Positions 8,945 through 17,218 of a DNA stretch of 64,000 nt are shown piece by piece. The stretch is from JAXGQE01 sp040766585 (GTDB lineage Bacteria; Bacillota; SLNR01). The notes beneath the pieces are model-generated. The model did no database searches. It saw only the letters and a program-made list of their open reading frames with translations, and was not told where the DNA came from. Numbering within the stretch: position 1 is the first letter of the stretch; every line of letters starts with the position of its first letter. A program made the position numbers and the translations under genes. Where the stretch lies: positions 1-64,000 of the forward strand of contig JAXGQE010000008.1 of NCBI GenBank assembly GCA_040766585.1, given 5' to 3'.

Positions 8945-9934
8945 ATGATAATCAAAAAAAGCAGGTTAAAGATGGTGCGATTCCTGACAGTTGGAATACT
9001 TTTGTGCCTCATAATGGGTGCATTAACTTCCTGCAGCCTTTTCGATCCAGATCCAGAGCCGGAACCAGATCCAGAGCCGGAGCCAGAGCCGGAGCCGGAG
9101 CCGGAGCCAGAGCCGGAGCCGGAGCCAGAGCCGGAGCCCGCCACTCCCATTATCTACCCCGGGCAAGTTTTGATCATACCTGGACATAGCGATTCGCAAG
9201 GCGATTCCCAGGTGATCAAAGCTGGAGTCAGTGTTTCAGCTCAGAAAAGGATTGCATTAACCTTTGATGCCGGCTGGCTCTTCGACCAAACAGATGCGTT
9301 GCTGAAAGTTTTAGACGATTATGATGTCCAATCCACGTTCTTTTTAAGAGCACTGTGGGTCAAAGATCACCCGGATCTAGCCAAAAAAATCATACAAAAG
9401 GGACATGTAGTGGAAAATCACTCATTGACCCATGGACATATGGCAGCCATGACGGATACTCAAATTCGTAAAGAACTGGTGGATTCAACAGCAATTTTAC
9501 GCGATATTGCAGGAGCGAATCCCTATTTATTCCGACCACCCTACGGGGAATATGACAGTAGAATGCTGCGGATCCTGGGTGAATTGGGATATCCATACAC
9601 GATCATGTGGACGGTGGACAGCCACGATTGGGCGGAAGAAATCCGAGATACTGCAGTAACCACCGAATATCTAATCAGCAGGGTGCTGGACAATGCATCC
9701 GATGGAGGGATAATCCTGATGCACGTGGGTGGGTACCACACAGTAGAAGCGCTTCCTGCCATAATCGATGGGTTACGCAGGGACGGCTACACTTTGACTA
9801 CGGTTAACGCCATGTTACCCAAAACAGACGGTGTCCTACGGTACACAGTTGTTAAAGGAGATACCCTCTATAGCATAGCAAAACGGTATGGAGTCACAGT
9901 GGATGCCCTGATTAAAGAAAACAATTTGCAATAA
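8945..9934 (+). CDS. Polysaccharide deacetylase lipoprotein with Pro-Glu stalk and split LysM pieces
   Basis: 329 residues from the ATG at 8945 (GGAG 10 bases ahead); the GTG at 8936 is too close to that site. It has a lipoprotein signal with LTSC, Cys30 being the lipidated residue. Residues 35-65 are a Pro-Glu/Asp repeat, likely a wall-spanning stalk. The NodB domain (about 100-290) has TFDAGW (catalytic Asp108; Ala in place of the usual second Asp), the HSLTH metal motif (159-163), RPPYG (197-201) and the LMHVGG end. It probably removes acetyl groups from peptidoglycan or another surface glycan. A LysM piece at 299-329 stops half way, while IYPGQVLIIP (70-79), which normally ends a LysM, lies before the catalytic domain. 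Confidence 0.85.
   Translation: MIIKKSRLKMVRFLTVGILLCLIMGALTSCSLFDPDPEPEPDPEPEPEPEPEPEPEPEPEPEPEPATPIIYPGQVLIIPGHSDSQGDSQVIKAGVSVSAQKRIALTFDAGWLFDQTDALLKVLDDYDVQSTFFLRALWVKDHPDLAKKIIQKGHVVENHSLTHGHMAAMTDTQIRKELVDSTAILRDIAGANPYLFRPPYGEYDSRMLRILGELGYPYTIMWTVDSHDWAEEIRDTAVTTEYLISRVLDNASDGGIILMHVGGYHTVEALPAIIDGLRRDGYTLTTVNAMLPKTDGVLRYTVVKGDTLYSIAKRYGVTVDALIKENNLQ
9046..9140 (+). repeat. 6-bp tandem repeat encoding the Pro-Glu stalk
   Basis: About 95 bases of GAGCCG/GAGCCA units (with some GATCCA and GAACCA) encode alternating Pro and Glu/Asp. The repeat is likely to vary in length by slippage, which would change stalk length in steps of two residues without a frameshift. Confidence 0.85.
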
Positions 9935-10397
9935 TTGACTTAAGTTAGATCTGATGGAAGGATTGATACTGCGCCCATAGGTTGGTTAATCTCCCGGGAG
10001 CTCAAAATGATCTGCAATATCAGCCATGTCATTGATCAAGGGAAATGCTGCAAACACTGTACAAAAATTAAATGATTCAATATATGCTTCGGTCTTGCTA
10101 GACATTGTCGTGGACATTTTAGATACATTTTGTCAGGCTTTCTCAGAGAGTAAAATGGTGTTCAGAAAGAGTCGGATGGGGTAGTGGTTGAAGGGTCCAT
10201 AATGGATCATGAAGGATGTCATTATGTAGAGACACTAGAAAGAAAAGAAAATATTCTATTTAATGATTCCGAAATATGGGTAATTGACGGGCCTCACGTA
10301 GATACAACATGCAGCCATTGTATATGAGAAAGATAAAGCTGTTCATTTCCCGTACAGGCTACTTGAGACCGAGGTAAAGAAAGAGCTGGATGATGTG
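9935..10397. other. Intergenic region with a probable decayed gene
   Basis: A plus-strand reading at about 10165-10329 (VVVEGSIMDHEG, then ILFNDSEIWVIDGPH, ending TCSHCI before a stop) looks like real protein but has no start and is cut off upstream. I do not recognise it. Nothing else is visible. Confidence 0.35.
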
Positions 10398-10438
10398 AGA
10401 CCTGCCGGTTGCTTGATCAGGGCAAAGCCGGCAGGTCT
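10398..10438. terminator. Inverted repeat, probable terminator
   Basis: AGACCTGCCGG and CCGGCAGGTCT (11 bp, perfect) enclose an inner pairing TTGC/GCAA. It lies between the relic and the 3' end of the minus-strand racemase gene. The T tract is weak on both strands. Confidence 0.55.
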
Positions 10439-10552
10439 TCTTACGGATACGGAGTGGCTTGCATCAGTCCATCAGCCCAAGACCTACCTAAACAATAAAG
10501 ATCCAGTTAAGCATGTTGGTGTAAAATCACATTTCATGCGGATCGGGCTATT

Positions 10553-11248
10553 TCATAGCGAGAATGCCTTTTCAGCCGCTGTGCGGGCATGGATCTCGGT
10601 GGTATCGAAAAGAGGAACAGGGGTGTGCTCCTGTTTGATCAACATCGGAATCTCTGTGCAACCCAGGATAACGCCCTGTGCGCCTCTTTGGTGCAGCTCA
10701 TCAATGATCTCTAGATACTTCTTTCGTGATTCTTCCTTCAATATATTGAAAGTAAGCTCGTCTTGAATCACTTTGAATATCGCTTCATAGGAATCTTCTG
10801 GCGGAGTTATGACATGGATAGCGTATTCCTCCAACAGCTTATTCTTGTAAAAAGGCAGATCCATCGTGTAGGAGGTGCCAATAAGGCCTACGGTAGTGAA
10901 GCCTTTTTTGATGATCTGTGCAGCCAACGCATCGGTGATATGCAGCATTGGTACACGGACAGATGATGCGATCTTGTCTGCTACAACATGCATGGTATTT
11001 GTTGCTAGAACGATCAGTTCTGCTCCAACAGTTTCCAGTTTGTGAGCAGCATTCCCCAACTTCTCGCCGAGAATGCTATATTCCCCGGAAGAGACATGAG
11101 CGAGCATCTCATCCAAATTTACCGAGTAGACAATAACGGTTCCTGTCGTTGACCCGCCCAATAGCTCATTCTCCCTTTGATTGATGATCCGATAATAGTC
11201 GATGGTTGATTGCCAACTCAGGCCACCGATAATACCAATTGTCTTCAT
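10553..11248 (-). CDS. Amino acid racemase of the aspartate/glutamate family (YgeA type)
   Basis: 231 residues from the ATG at 11248, which has AAAGGG 8 bases ahead; the upstream GTG at 11257 is too near that site. With this start the two catalytic positions fall at Thr83 (in ATNTMH) and Cys197 (in LGCTEI). These are the same numbers and residues as the Thr/Cys pair known for E. coli YgeA, a broad L-Asp/L-Glu racemase, so this is probably an acidic amino acid racemase rather than a MurI. IGIIGGLSW near the N terminus is typical of the family. Cofactor-independent and cytoplasmic. It stands alone on the minus strand between relic regions. Confidence 0.85.
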   Translation of the reverse strand: MKTIGIIGGLSWQSTIDYYRIINQRENELLGGSTTGTVIVYSVNLDEMLAHVSSGEYSILGEKLGNAAHKLETVGAELIVLATNTMHVVADKIASSVRVPMLHITDALAAQIIKKGFTTVGLIGTSYTMDLPFYKNKLLEEYAIHVITPPEDSYEAIFKVIQDELTFNILKEESRKKYLEIIDELHQRGAQGVILGCTEIPMLIKQEHTPVPLFDTTEIHARTAAEKAFSL

Positions 11249-11527
11249 AATCTTCACCCTTTCTCGAACATATATTTTAGACTTCAGGATGGGGTGTCAG
11301 AAAAATGGCCGATCATAAGGTCCCAGTCCTTACCGTCTACAGGATAAAATGATCTGCACCTTCAGATGAAAAGCCAGAGCATCCGAGAATGACCGGTGCT
11401 TTCGCAGCCATTCATGTCTGTAAGTTTCGAATAGATCAGCATAAATCGTTGTTTAAGCAATATCTGTGGTCCAGGGCGAATCGGTGGGAAACCGTTGCTT
11501 CTCCGCGAGATTATCCCACCATTCCCT

Positions 11528-11776
11528 TTATCTTAATATGCGCCAAAATGGATTGAAGGGCAATCTGACGACCGCCGTGGACAAATCTGCTTCTACTGAG
11601 GTGTAATGGGTCACTGTACCGACCACAACACAATTGCATTCACGAACAATTGTGTAATCCACGTCGCCAACGGCCATTATTTTGTCTTCCCCATCAGGGA
11701 TGCTTTGTAATGCCATGGAGATAGATACTGCCATTTCTTCAGTTGTCCGGTGATCACTACAATAGAGAGCAGCCAT
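11528..11776 (-). pseudogene. N-terminal fragment of a flavodoxin-like protein
   Basis: 82 codons with the outline of a flavodoxin start: a first strand (MAALYCSD), a Thr-rich phosphate loop followed by a helix (HRTTEEMAVSISMAL), then a strand and turn (CNCVVVGTVTHY) where flavodoxins have VVxGSPxY. It ends far short of the 140-150 residues expected, and I find no clean continuation in the other frames. I therefore call it a truncated relic. Between here and the racemase gene (11249-11527) I see nothing else. Confidence 0.4.
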
Positions 11777-11962
11777 TTTGATCAGCTATTCCCCCACTTT
11801 GCATCGTCGTGAGTATTAGAACCCGGATGACTGATACTACCGGCTAACTACATCATAACTAGGTGCAATATTTTAAGCAAGGATAAACGGGTGAAACACA
11901 GCATGTAATGATAAAAAGGTGCAGCTATGGTTTGGTTCATCTACACGGATTGATAACCTCAG

Positions 11963-12000
11963 GTAAAAGAAAAAGGCCAACGGTATTTACACCATTGACC
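11963..12000 (-). terminator. Rho-independent terminator of the MFS transporter gene
   Basis: On the minus strand GGTCAATGGT pairs with ACCGTTGGCC through all ten positions when G-U pairs are allowed. The loop has 6 bases and TTTTTCTTTT follows. It lies 50 bases past the stop codon. Confidence 0.75.
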
Positions 12001-12049
12001 GTAAGAAAATGCTTGCAGCGTCAGAAGCAATGATAAGGGAATCTCGTTA

Positions 12050-13234
12050 TTATGAGGATCCTGCTGAGGCGACGGGTACAATTTCTTTCAGTCTTCTTTC
12101 CTGGTTGATGAACCGGGATGCGGACAGGGACAATAGGGCAAATACAGCACCCGTAAGAAAAGTATACTGATATCCGAAAGTAGACCAGATGGTGCCGCCT
12201 ACAACCGGCACCATCACGCCGGCGATGTGTTGGATGGTACTTCCCATAGCCAAACTCGAAATAATCTCCTCGCGGGGGGCGATCTTATCCAAGAATGTGC
12301 TGATTGCCATGGTGACTCCCATGGATGCATTGTCCAAGACATATAGAAAATAGATGAACGGCAGATATTTGATGGTTGCATACCCGATGAAAATCAGAAA
12401 AACAAGAGAATAGTTTATGGTCAGGGCAGCCTGTTCACCCGCCTTATCGATGAAGCGACCGATAATGGGGCGGGTAATCATGGCAAATACATTGCTCACG
12501 CCCAGCAGAATAGCCATATGCTGGACAGGAACCTTGAACACACTGACCAGAAAGAATGTAGCAAAAATCTGATAAATATGCATCCGCGAACCTGATAGAA
12601 AAATCAGAAGATAATACAACCAGTATCTCTTTCTGAAAATCATTTTTCTGGCTGTGATCTGGGTTTTATCCCGAGGGATCAGCAGCATTATTACCGCCCC
12701 AATCAACGATAATCCGGCTGCCCACCAAAAAAGCATGCGGTAATTGAAAAAACGGGCGGTGAGCACAACAAAACCCATCGCTAAAAATCCAGACAGTGCT
12801 CGTACGCTTTCCAATTCACCCAGACGCCTTCCTTTTTCTCCCGGGTTAGCCAGACGCAAAACCATGGAACTTTGAACGGGCATATACAGATGGAAGCCGA
12901 CAGAATAGATGGTCGTGGCCAAGATCAGTCCAGCCAGACCTCCTGCCATCCCATAGAGGACAAGTCCCAAGGATAGCAGGGCTATACAAACAGCCATAGC
13001 CACCGGCTCCGTAAACAAACCTAAACCCGTAATTAGGATGATGGTTAGAAGACCTGGAACTTCTCGGATCGATTCAATAAACCCCAAACCCTGAGCTTCA
13101 ATGGCCAGCTCTTCAGATATGAAGTTGTTGTAAATGGTTCTTTGCAAACCGATGCCAAACTGAAAAAACAAAGTCACGATCAACATGATGAGAAGCAGTG
13201 CCGTGGGTGTCGTCCAATTATTTCGGTTGAACAA
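12050..13234 (-). CDS. Major facilitator superfamily transporter
   Basis: A 394-residue protein with 12 predicted membrane helices in two groups of six, separated by a short charged loop (IPRDKTQITARKM, about residues 186-198). It has the usual MFS length and a basic loop, NPGEKGRRLGE, between helices 4 and 5. The start is TTG with GGGAGG 8 bases ahead. It follows a purine phosphoribosyltransferase gene on the same strand with a 171-base gap, so it may be co-transcribed and could carry a nucleobase or nucleoside, but nothing in the sequence fixes the substrate. A terminator follows. Confidence 0.8.
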   Translation of the reverse strand: MFNRNNWTTPTALLLIMLIVTLFFQFGIGLQRTIYNNFISEELAIEAQGLGFIESIREVPGLLTIILITGLGLFTEPVAMAVCIALLSLGLVLYGMAGGLAGLILATTIYSVGFHLYMPVQSSMVLRLANPGEKGRRLGELESVRALSGFLAMGFVVLTARFFNYRMLFWWAAGLSLIGAVIMLLIPRDKTQITARKMIFRKRYWLYYLLIFLSGSRMHIYQIFATFFLVSVFKVPVQHMAILLGVSNVFAMITRPIIGRFIDKAGEQAALTINYSLVFLIFIGYATIKYLPFIYFLYVLDNASMGVTMAISTFLDKIAPREEIISSLAMGSTIQHIAGVMVPVVGGTIWSTFGYQYTFLTGAVFALLSLSASRFINQERRLKEIVPVASAGSS

Positions 13235-13405
13235 AACGTAACCTCCCTAATTCTGGTGGTGAAATCTCTCAGAGCGATAAACCAATACATCTTCAGCAAC
13301 TCAGCCCTGGATTTTAGAACTTGATTTCTTTCCATAAAAAAATAGACCATCTGTATTTCTACATGAAAACAGCTTTCCCTTCTTGAGTATGGACTCAAAT
13401 AAACT

Positions 13406-13963
13406 CTACTGGTGTATAGGCTTACCATCACCATCAAACAAAGGAAGCCGACCCAGATGGATACTGTCGTAGGGTTCTAGCCCCTCGACAAGGATGCAGG
13501 CGATGGCTGCAATCTGGGCGTCCGTCTTTTCGATCAGTCTTCGTACTCCAGCGATGGATTCTCCGGTGCTGATCACATCATCAATCAATATGACTTTTTT
13601 ACCATGAATTCGTGCTGCATCCTCCGAATCAAGATAAAGCTTTTGCTTGTCATGTGTAGTGATGGATTGCACATGGGTCTCAAGAGGATGATTCATATAT
13701 GTTTTGATACTTTTACGAACTACAATGTATCGGGGCATACCCAACCGTTCTGCCAATGCAAAAGCCAGAGGAATCCCCTTTGCTTCCGGGGTGATGAGAA
13801 AATCTGCAGCTGGAAGCAGGGGTGCCAGAGCATCGGCTGCATGGACGGCCATTTCAGTATCGCCCAAGAGGACAAAGGAAGCGATACTGAGGTCCTGAGA
13901 TATCTGAATGATCGGCAGAGTTCGTTTCAATCCTGCAATGGTAAGGGTGAAAGTTTTATCCAT
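13406..13963 (-). CDS. Adenine phosphoribosyltransferase-like protein
   Basis: A 185-residue type I phosphoribosyltransferase. The PRPP-binding motif is VILIDDVISTGESIAG (about residues 123-138), and the upstream EAKGIPLAFALAERLG matches the EARG helix of adenine and xanthine phosphoribosyltransferases. A conserved basic segment, RKSIKTYM, follows. It would convert a purine base plus PRPP to the nucleotide in the cytoplasm. It is divergent from the MTA/SAH nucleosidase gene, whose product is adenine; this supports adenine as substrate and a joint salvage role (inference). A GGAGGT site lies 5 bases before the ATG. Confidence 0.75.
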   Translation of the reverse strand: MDKTFTLTIAGLKRTLPIIQISQDLSIASFVLLGDTEMAVHAADALAPLLPAADFLITPEAKGIPLAFALAERLGMPRYIVVRKSIKTYMNHPLETHVQSITTHDKQKLYLDSEDAARIHGKKVILIDDVISTGESIAGVRRLIEKTDAQIAAIACILVEGLEPYDSIHLGRLPLFDGDGKPIHQ

Positions 13964-13986
13964 ACGTTACCTCCAGAAAACTATGA

Positions 13987-13992
13987 TATAAT
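13987..13992 (+). promoter_or_regulatory. -10 element of the nucleosidase promoter
   Basis: A perfect TATAAT lies 35 bases upstream of the mtnN start in a 63-base divergent intergenic region. No clear -35 is seen because the region overlaps the ribosome binding site of the opposite gene. Confidence 0.45.
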
Positions 13993-14026
13993 GAAAGAGT
14001 CTAAAATAAGCAAGGAGTGATAGCCC

Positions 14027-14725
14027 ATGGTTATTGGTGTTGTCGGGGCGATGCAAGAAGAAATCAGTCCCGTGATGAACAATCTGGAAGACACAAAGAC
14101 AAAGGTTATTTCCGGGCTGAAATTTGTTAAAGGTCGATACAAACATCTTTCTGTCGTCGCCGTATGCTCGGGAATTGGAAAGATCAATGCCGCAGTCGGC
14201 ACCCAGATCCTCATTGACCGCTATGCCATCACCCATGCAATTTTTACGGGAGTGGCCGGGGGTATTGCCCCGGGTCTTGACATCGGGGATGTCGTTTTGG
14301 GGGCAGATATTGTTCAGTACGATATGGATGTGACAGCTCTGGGCTATGAACTTGGTTTTATACCCCGCTTGGGAATGCGGGCCTTCCAAGGGGATGCGTA
14401 TCTGTTGAATCAGGCTCTTCAGGCTGCGAAAGTGAATCCTGCATGCTTTGGTCAGATCGTGAAAGGGCGAATACTGACAGGAGACTCCTTCATAGCGGAT
14501 CACCAGCGCGGTAAAGAGCTCCACGAAAAGCTTGGAGGACTCTGCGTGGATATGGAAGGAGCGGCAGTTGCCCAGGCTTGCCATTTGGCCGAGATTCCCA
14601 GTCTCGTCATCCGCTCCCTATCGGATAAGGCGGATTCAGATGCCAATTTGGATTACAAAGCCTGCATACGTCTTGCAGCCGATCGAGCCGCACAGCTGAC
14701 TTGCGCTTTGTTATCTTCTCTGTAA
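14027..14725 (+). CDS. mtnN: 5'-methylthioadenosine/S-adenosylhomocysteine nucleosidase
   Basis: 232 residues, the normal length for MtnN/Pfs. The N terminus MVIGVVGAMQEE puts Glu12 at the known acid/base position. The ribose-binding VDMEGAAVAQ and the catalytic Asp in LSDKAD (near residue 198) are present. It cleaves MTA and SAH to adenine and the thioribose or ribosylhomocysteine, which removes inhibitory by-products of SAM use and feeds methionine salvage. AAGGAG precedes the ATG. It is divergent from an adenine-type phosphoribosyltransferase, and an MtnA-like isomerase lies 3 kb away. A terminator follows at 14849. Confidence 0.93.
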   Translation: MVIGVVGAMQEEISPVMNNLEDTKTKVISGLKFVKGRYKHLSVVAVCSGIGKINAAVGTQILIDRYAITHAIFTGVAGGIAPGLDIGDVVLGADIVQYDMDVTALGYELGFIPRLGMRAFQGDAYLLNQALQAAKVNPACFGQIVKGRILTGDSFIADHQRGKELHEKLGGLCVDMEGAAVAQACHLAEIPSLVIRSLSDKADSDANLDYKACIRLAADRAAQLTCALLSSL

Positions 14726-14848
14726 GATGAACTGAATACTCATCAAAAATTTTATTCTGTGCCAAGGTCAGAAATCCTTTCAAATGGGTCTTTGATCCTG
14801 AATACGATTTTTTTCACGGCTTCTACCACTGAGCTGTCAAGCATATCA

Positions 14849-14882
14849 AACACCGCAATCTGGACTGTTGCGGTGTTTTTTA
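14849..14882 (+). terminator. Rho-independent terminator of mtnN
   Basis: AACACCGCAA and TTGCGGTGTT pair perfectly around a 9-base loop and run into TTTTTT. Confidence 0.85.
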
Positions 14883-15528
14883 TGTAGAATTTTTGGCAGT
14901 TTTCGGATAATGCCACAATCGGATCAGGCTTGAAATTGGATTTTCATCAGAGTGCCCCAATCCCATTGAACTGATAAGGGATTCTTACGAGCGGTTAGAT
15001 CCGGCTGATGCTGTTGTGGCAGGAATGGCTGAAGAAAGAATAACCCAAAAAAATGGCATTCTTTCGAATGCCGAGGTGGAGGAAACAAGTGATCGTGTAC
15101 ATGGTTATTGTACCATCCTTCATCCAAAAAACAGTTAAAGCCACATTAAGTAATTATGAATTTTCGATGAAAAGAAAGAATCATGATGGCACTTGCCTGG
15201 TTAATCGAAGTGTATTTTTTTCAAGGATTGCTGATGAAATCTGTCAAGTCTTCATTGGCGATCAATTCCAAGAACACGTTATCTCTTCTATAGCAAGGAA
15301 TACTTCGGATGTGCATATTGCCCATAAAAGCCAATATGAATAAAGAAAAGTTGAATAAGGGACTATGGTACATGCAATAAATTGACCACTAGAATAATTT
15401 GTCGATGCGGCAAATTGCACGAGCTCAATAATAAAAGCAAACGGACAATAAATCGCACAAAGTTCAAAAAAATATTTTGTTATCATGAAGGAAAACGAAA
15501 AAACGTGTCAAATATTCAGAAAATAGAG
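14883..15528. other. Low-coding stretch with a possible relic
   Basis: No supported gene in about 650 bases. A plus-strand frame at about 14911-15137 reads like protein (IRLEIGFSSECPNPIELI, then ERLDPADAVVAGMAEE) but starts after a stop, has no start signal and matches nothing I know. Beyond it the sequence turns increasingly A+T-rich toward the symporter promoter. Confidence 0.4.
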
Positions 15529-15586
15529 AATATAATCAATATAAATAATATAGATAATATAACGAATATAGATAATATTATCTATA
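15529..15586. repeat. Six 9-bp tandem repeats ending in a 20-bp palindrome, upstream of the AGCS symporter
   Basis: Six consecutive units follow the consensus AATATA plus three variable bases (15529-15582; the last unit is AATATTATC). The final units create a perfect palindrome at 15567-15586, with arms TATAGATAAT and ATTATCTATA. The array lies about 85 bases before the symporter start, where promoter and operator would be expected. Confidence 0.7.
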
Positions 15587-15670
15587 CTATCCTATCAAAG
15601 GGGGCGATATTAAATCATAACAGCTATTGAAGGGAAAAGGAGAAATACTCATTTTAAGGGAGGGTAAAAA

Positions 15671-17086
15671 GTGGCGTTATTAGAACAAATTGTAGGAACC
15701 ATCAGTAACTTTTTCTGGGGTCCCCCTCTGTTTGTCGGGGTCTTAGGAACCGGCTTAATGCTAACTATTGGAACCAAAGGGTATTACCAGACTCGCTGGA
15801 TGTTCCACATGAAGAACACATTCGGCAAGATGTTTGACAAGTCCAAAACCGGCGTCGGCACAGTCACTGGTTTCCAGGCAGCTGCCACCGCCATTGCATC
15901 CACAATCGGTACAGGGAACGTATCCGGGGTAGCCGTAGCGATTACCTCCGGAGGTCCTGGAGCACTGTTCTGGATGTGGATGACCGCCATGGTCGGTATG
16001 GCCACCAAAGCGGGCGAAATTATTCTGGGACAACGGTATCGTGTTCGATTCGAATCATTGGACGAATACCTGGCCGGCCGTAACTATGTTATGAAGAATG
16101 CACTGGGATGGAGAGGCTTGGCTTATGTATTGGCCTGGCAGGCATTTTTGACATCTCCGTGGAGCTTGCTGGTACAGACCAACGCTGTTGCCACATCCAT
16201 GCAGCAGGCATTCGGTTTTGACCTGATGATCGGGATTGTTGTCATATTCGTTACATTGGGCGTTACCATCATCGGCGGCGTTCGGCGTATTGCCTCCGTT
16301 GCGGACAAGGTAGTACCGTTCATGGCAATGCTGTACATCGTCGCTGGTATTGCGCTGATCATCCAGAACTTCGCACTGATTCCTTCTGTGTTCATGTCCA
16401 TCATTCGTTATGCGTTTTCACCTGCACCGGCAGCCGGCGGATTTGCCGGAGCATCGGTGGCCATGGCTACCCGGTGGGGGATTGCCCGTGGTGTGTACTC
16501 CAATGAATCCGGGATGGGATCCGGGATGGGCGCTCATGCAGCCGCCATTACCGACCATCCGGTGCGTCAGGCTTCCTGGGGTTGGGGCGAAAACATGATA
16601 GACACCATCATCGTATGTACGATCACTGGTTTCTCCATTCTCTTCACCAATGCTCATGTACTGAATCCGGGCGTTACCGGAGCTGCATTGACAACAGCCG
16701 CTTTCCAGACTGCCTTCGGTTATTACGGTGGTGTGGTTGTAGCTCTTGCCGGCGCTCTGTTTGCCTGGACCACTCTTCTTTCCGCCTACTATGCAGGTGA
16801 AAAGAACGTCAACTACATCTTCGGCGATACTCATGCCAACAAGATCGCTACATGGGTGTTCATCGCCTACTTCTTAGGCCCGATCTTCCTGTCAGGGGCA
16901 GACACCGGTCTTCTGTGGTTGGTCACAGACACAGCCACCATCATCGGGGTTACTGCCACACTCATTATCCTGTGGGTACTGAGAAAAGAAATCTTCAGAC
17001 TGCATTACGACTTCGTGGATCGCTACCTGCCGGAACTGGAAGCAGGCAAGAATCCTCCGATCGTCAGCTTCGAAACCAAACCGTAA
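15671..17086 (+). CDS. Sodium:alanine/glycine symporter (AGCS family)
   Basis: 471 residues, normal for AGCS (AlsT/DagA/YrbD) carriers, with 10-11 membrane helices. Family motifs include GTGNVSGVAVAITSGGPGALFWMW (residues 76-99, which I give only in part as GTGNVSGVA and GALFWMW), the FQAAATAIASTIGTGN region, and RGVYSNESGMGSG in the middle. It imports alanine or glycine with Na+ in the cytoplasmic membrane, fitting an amino-acid-fermenting cell. The start is GTG with AGGGAGG 7 bases ahead. Expression is probably set by the repeat/palindrome region just upstream. A strong hairpin follows. Confidence 0.9.
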   Translation: MALLEQIVGTISNFFWGPPLFVGVLGTGLMLTIGTKGYYQTRWMFHMKNTFGKMFDKSKTGVGTVTGFQAAATAIASTIGTGNVSGVAVAITSGGPGALFWMWMTAMVGMATKAGEIILGQRYRVRFESLDEYLAGRNYVMKNALGWRGLAYVLAWQAFLTSPWSLLVQTNAVATSMQQAFGFDLMIGIVVIFVTLGVTIIGGVRRIASVADKVVPFMAMLYIVAGIALIIQNFALIPSVFMSIIRYAFSPAPAAGGFAGASVAMATRWGIARGVYSNESGMGSGMGAHAAAITDHPVRQASWGWGENMIDTIIVCTITGFSILFTNAHVLNPGVTGAALTTAAFQTAFGYYGGVVVALAGALFAWTTLLSAYYAGEKNVNYIFGDTHANKIATWVFIAYFLGPIFLSGADTGLLWLVTDTATIIGVTATLIILWVLRKEIFRLHYDFVDRYLPELEAGKNPPIVSFETKP

Positions 17087-17132
17087 GACTGGCGACTGGG
17101 TAATCGATTCATGCAGTACTAAGGTTACAAAT

Positions 17133-17164
17133 AATGCCGGGCTACGAAACCGTAGCCCGGCATT
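17133..17164. terminator. Strong hairpin terminator shared by convergent genes
   Basis: AATGCCGGGCTACG and CGTAGCCCGGCATT (14 bp, perfect) close on an AAAC loop. It lies between the convergent symporter gene and PPC-domain gene; the plus side continues TGTGTTTTATTT. Confidence 0.82.
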
Positions 17165-17218
17165 GTGTTTTATTTGCAATAAGAATTAGTGGATCAATTT
17201 GAGCAATAGTTCAAATCG

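Noticed and set aside
8719..9189. ORFs with Arg-Ala-Gly and Gly-Ser repeats on both strands over the Pro-Glu tract
   Set aside because: They are other-frame readings of the 6-bp repeat in the deacetylase gene, which has a signal peptide and catalytic motifs.
14750..14945. Minus-strand frame with AVFDMLDSSVVEAVKKI
   Set aside because: Reads smoothly for about 60 codons but spans the mtnN terminator hairpin, has no start and ends without a domain; too weak to list.
15000..15670. Glycine riboswitch before the AGCS symporter
   Set aside because: Such carriers often have one, but no aptamer core could be found; the region holds the 9-bp repeats instead.
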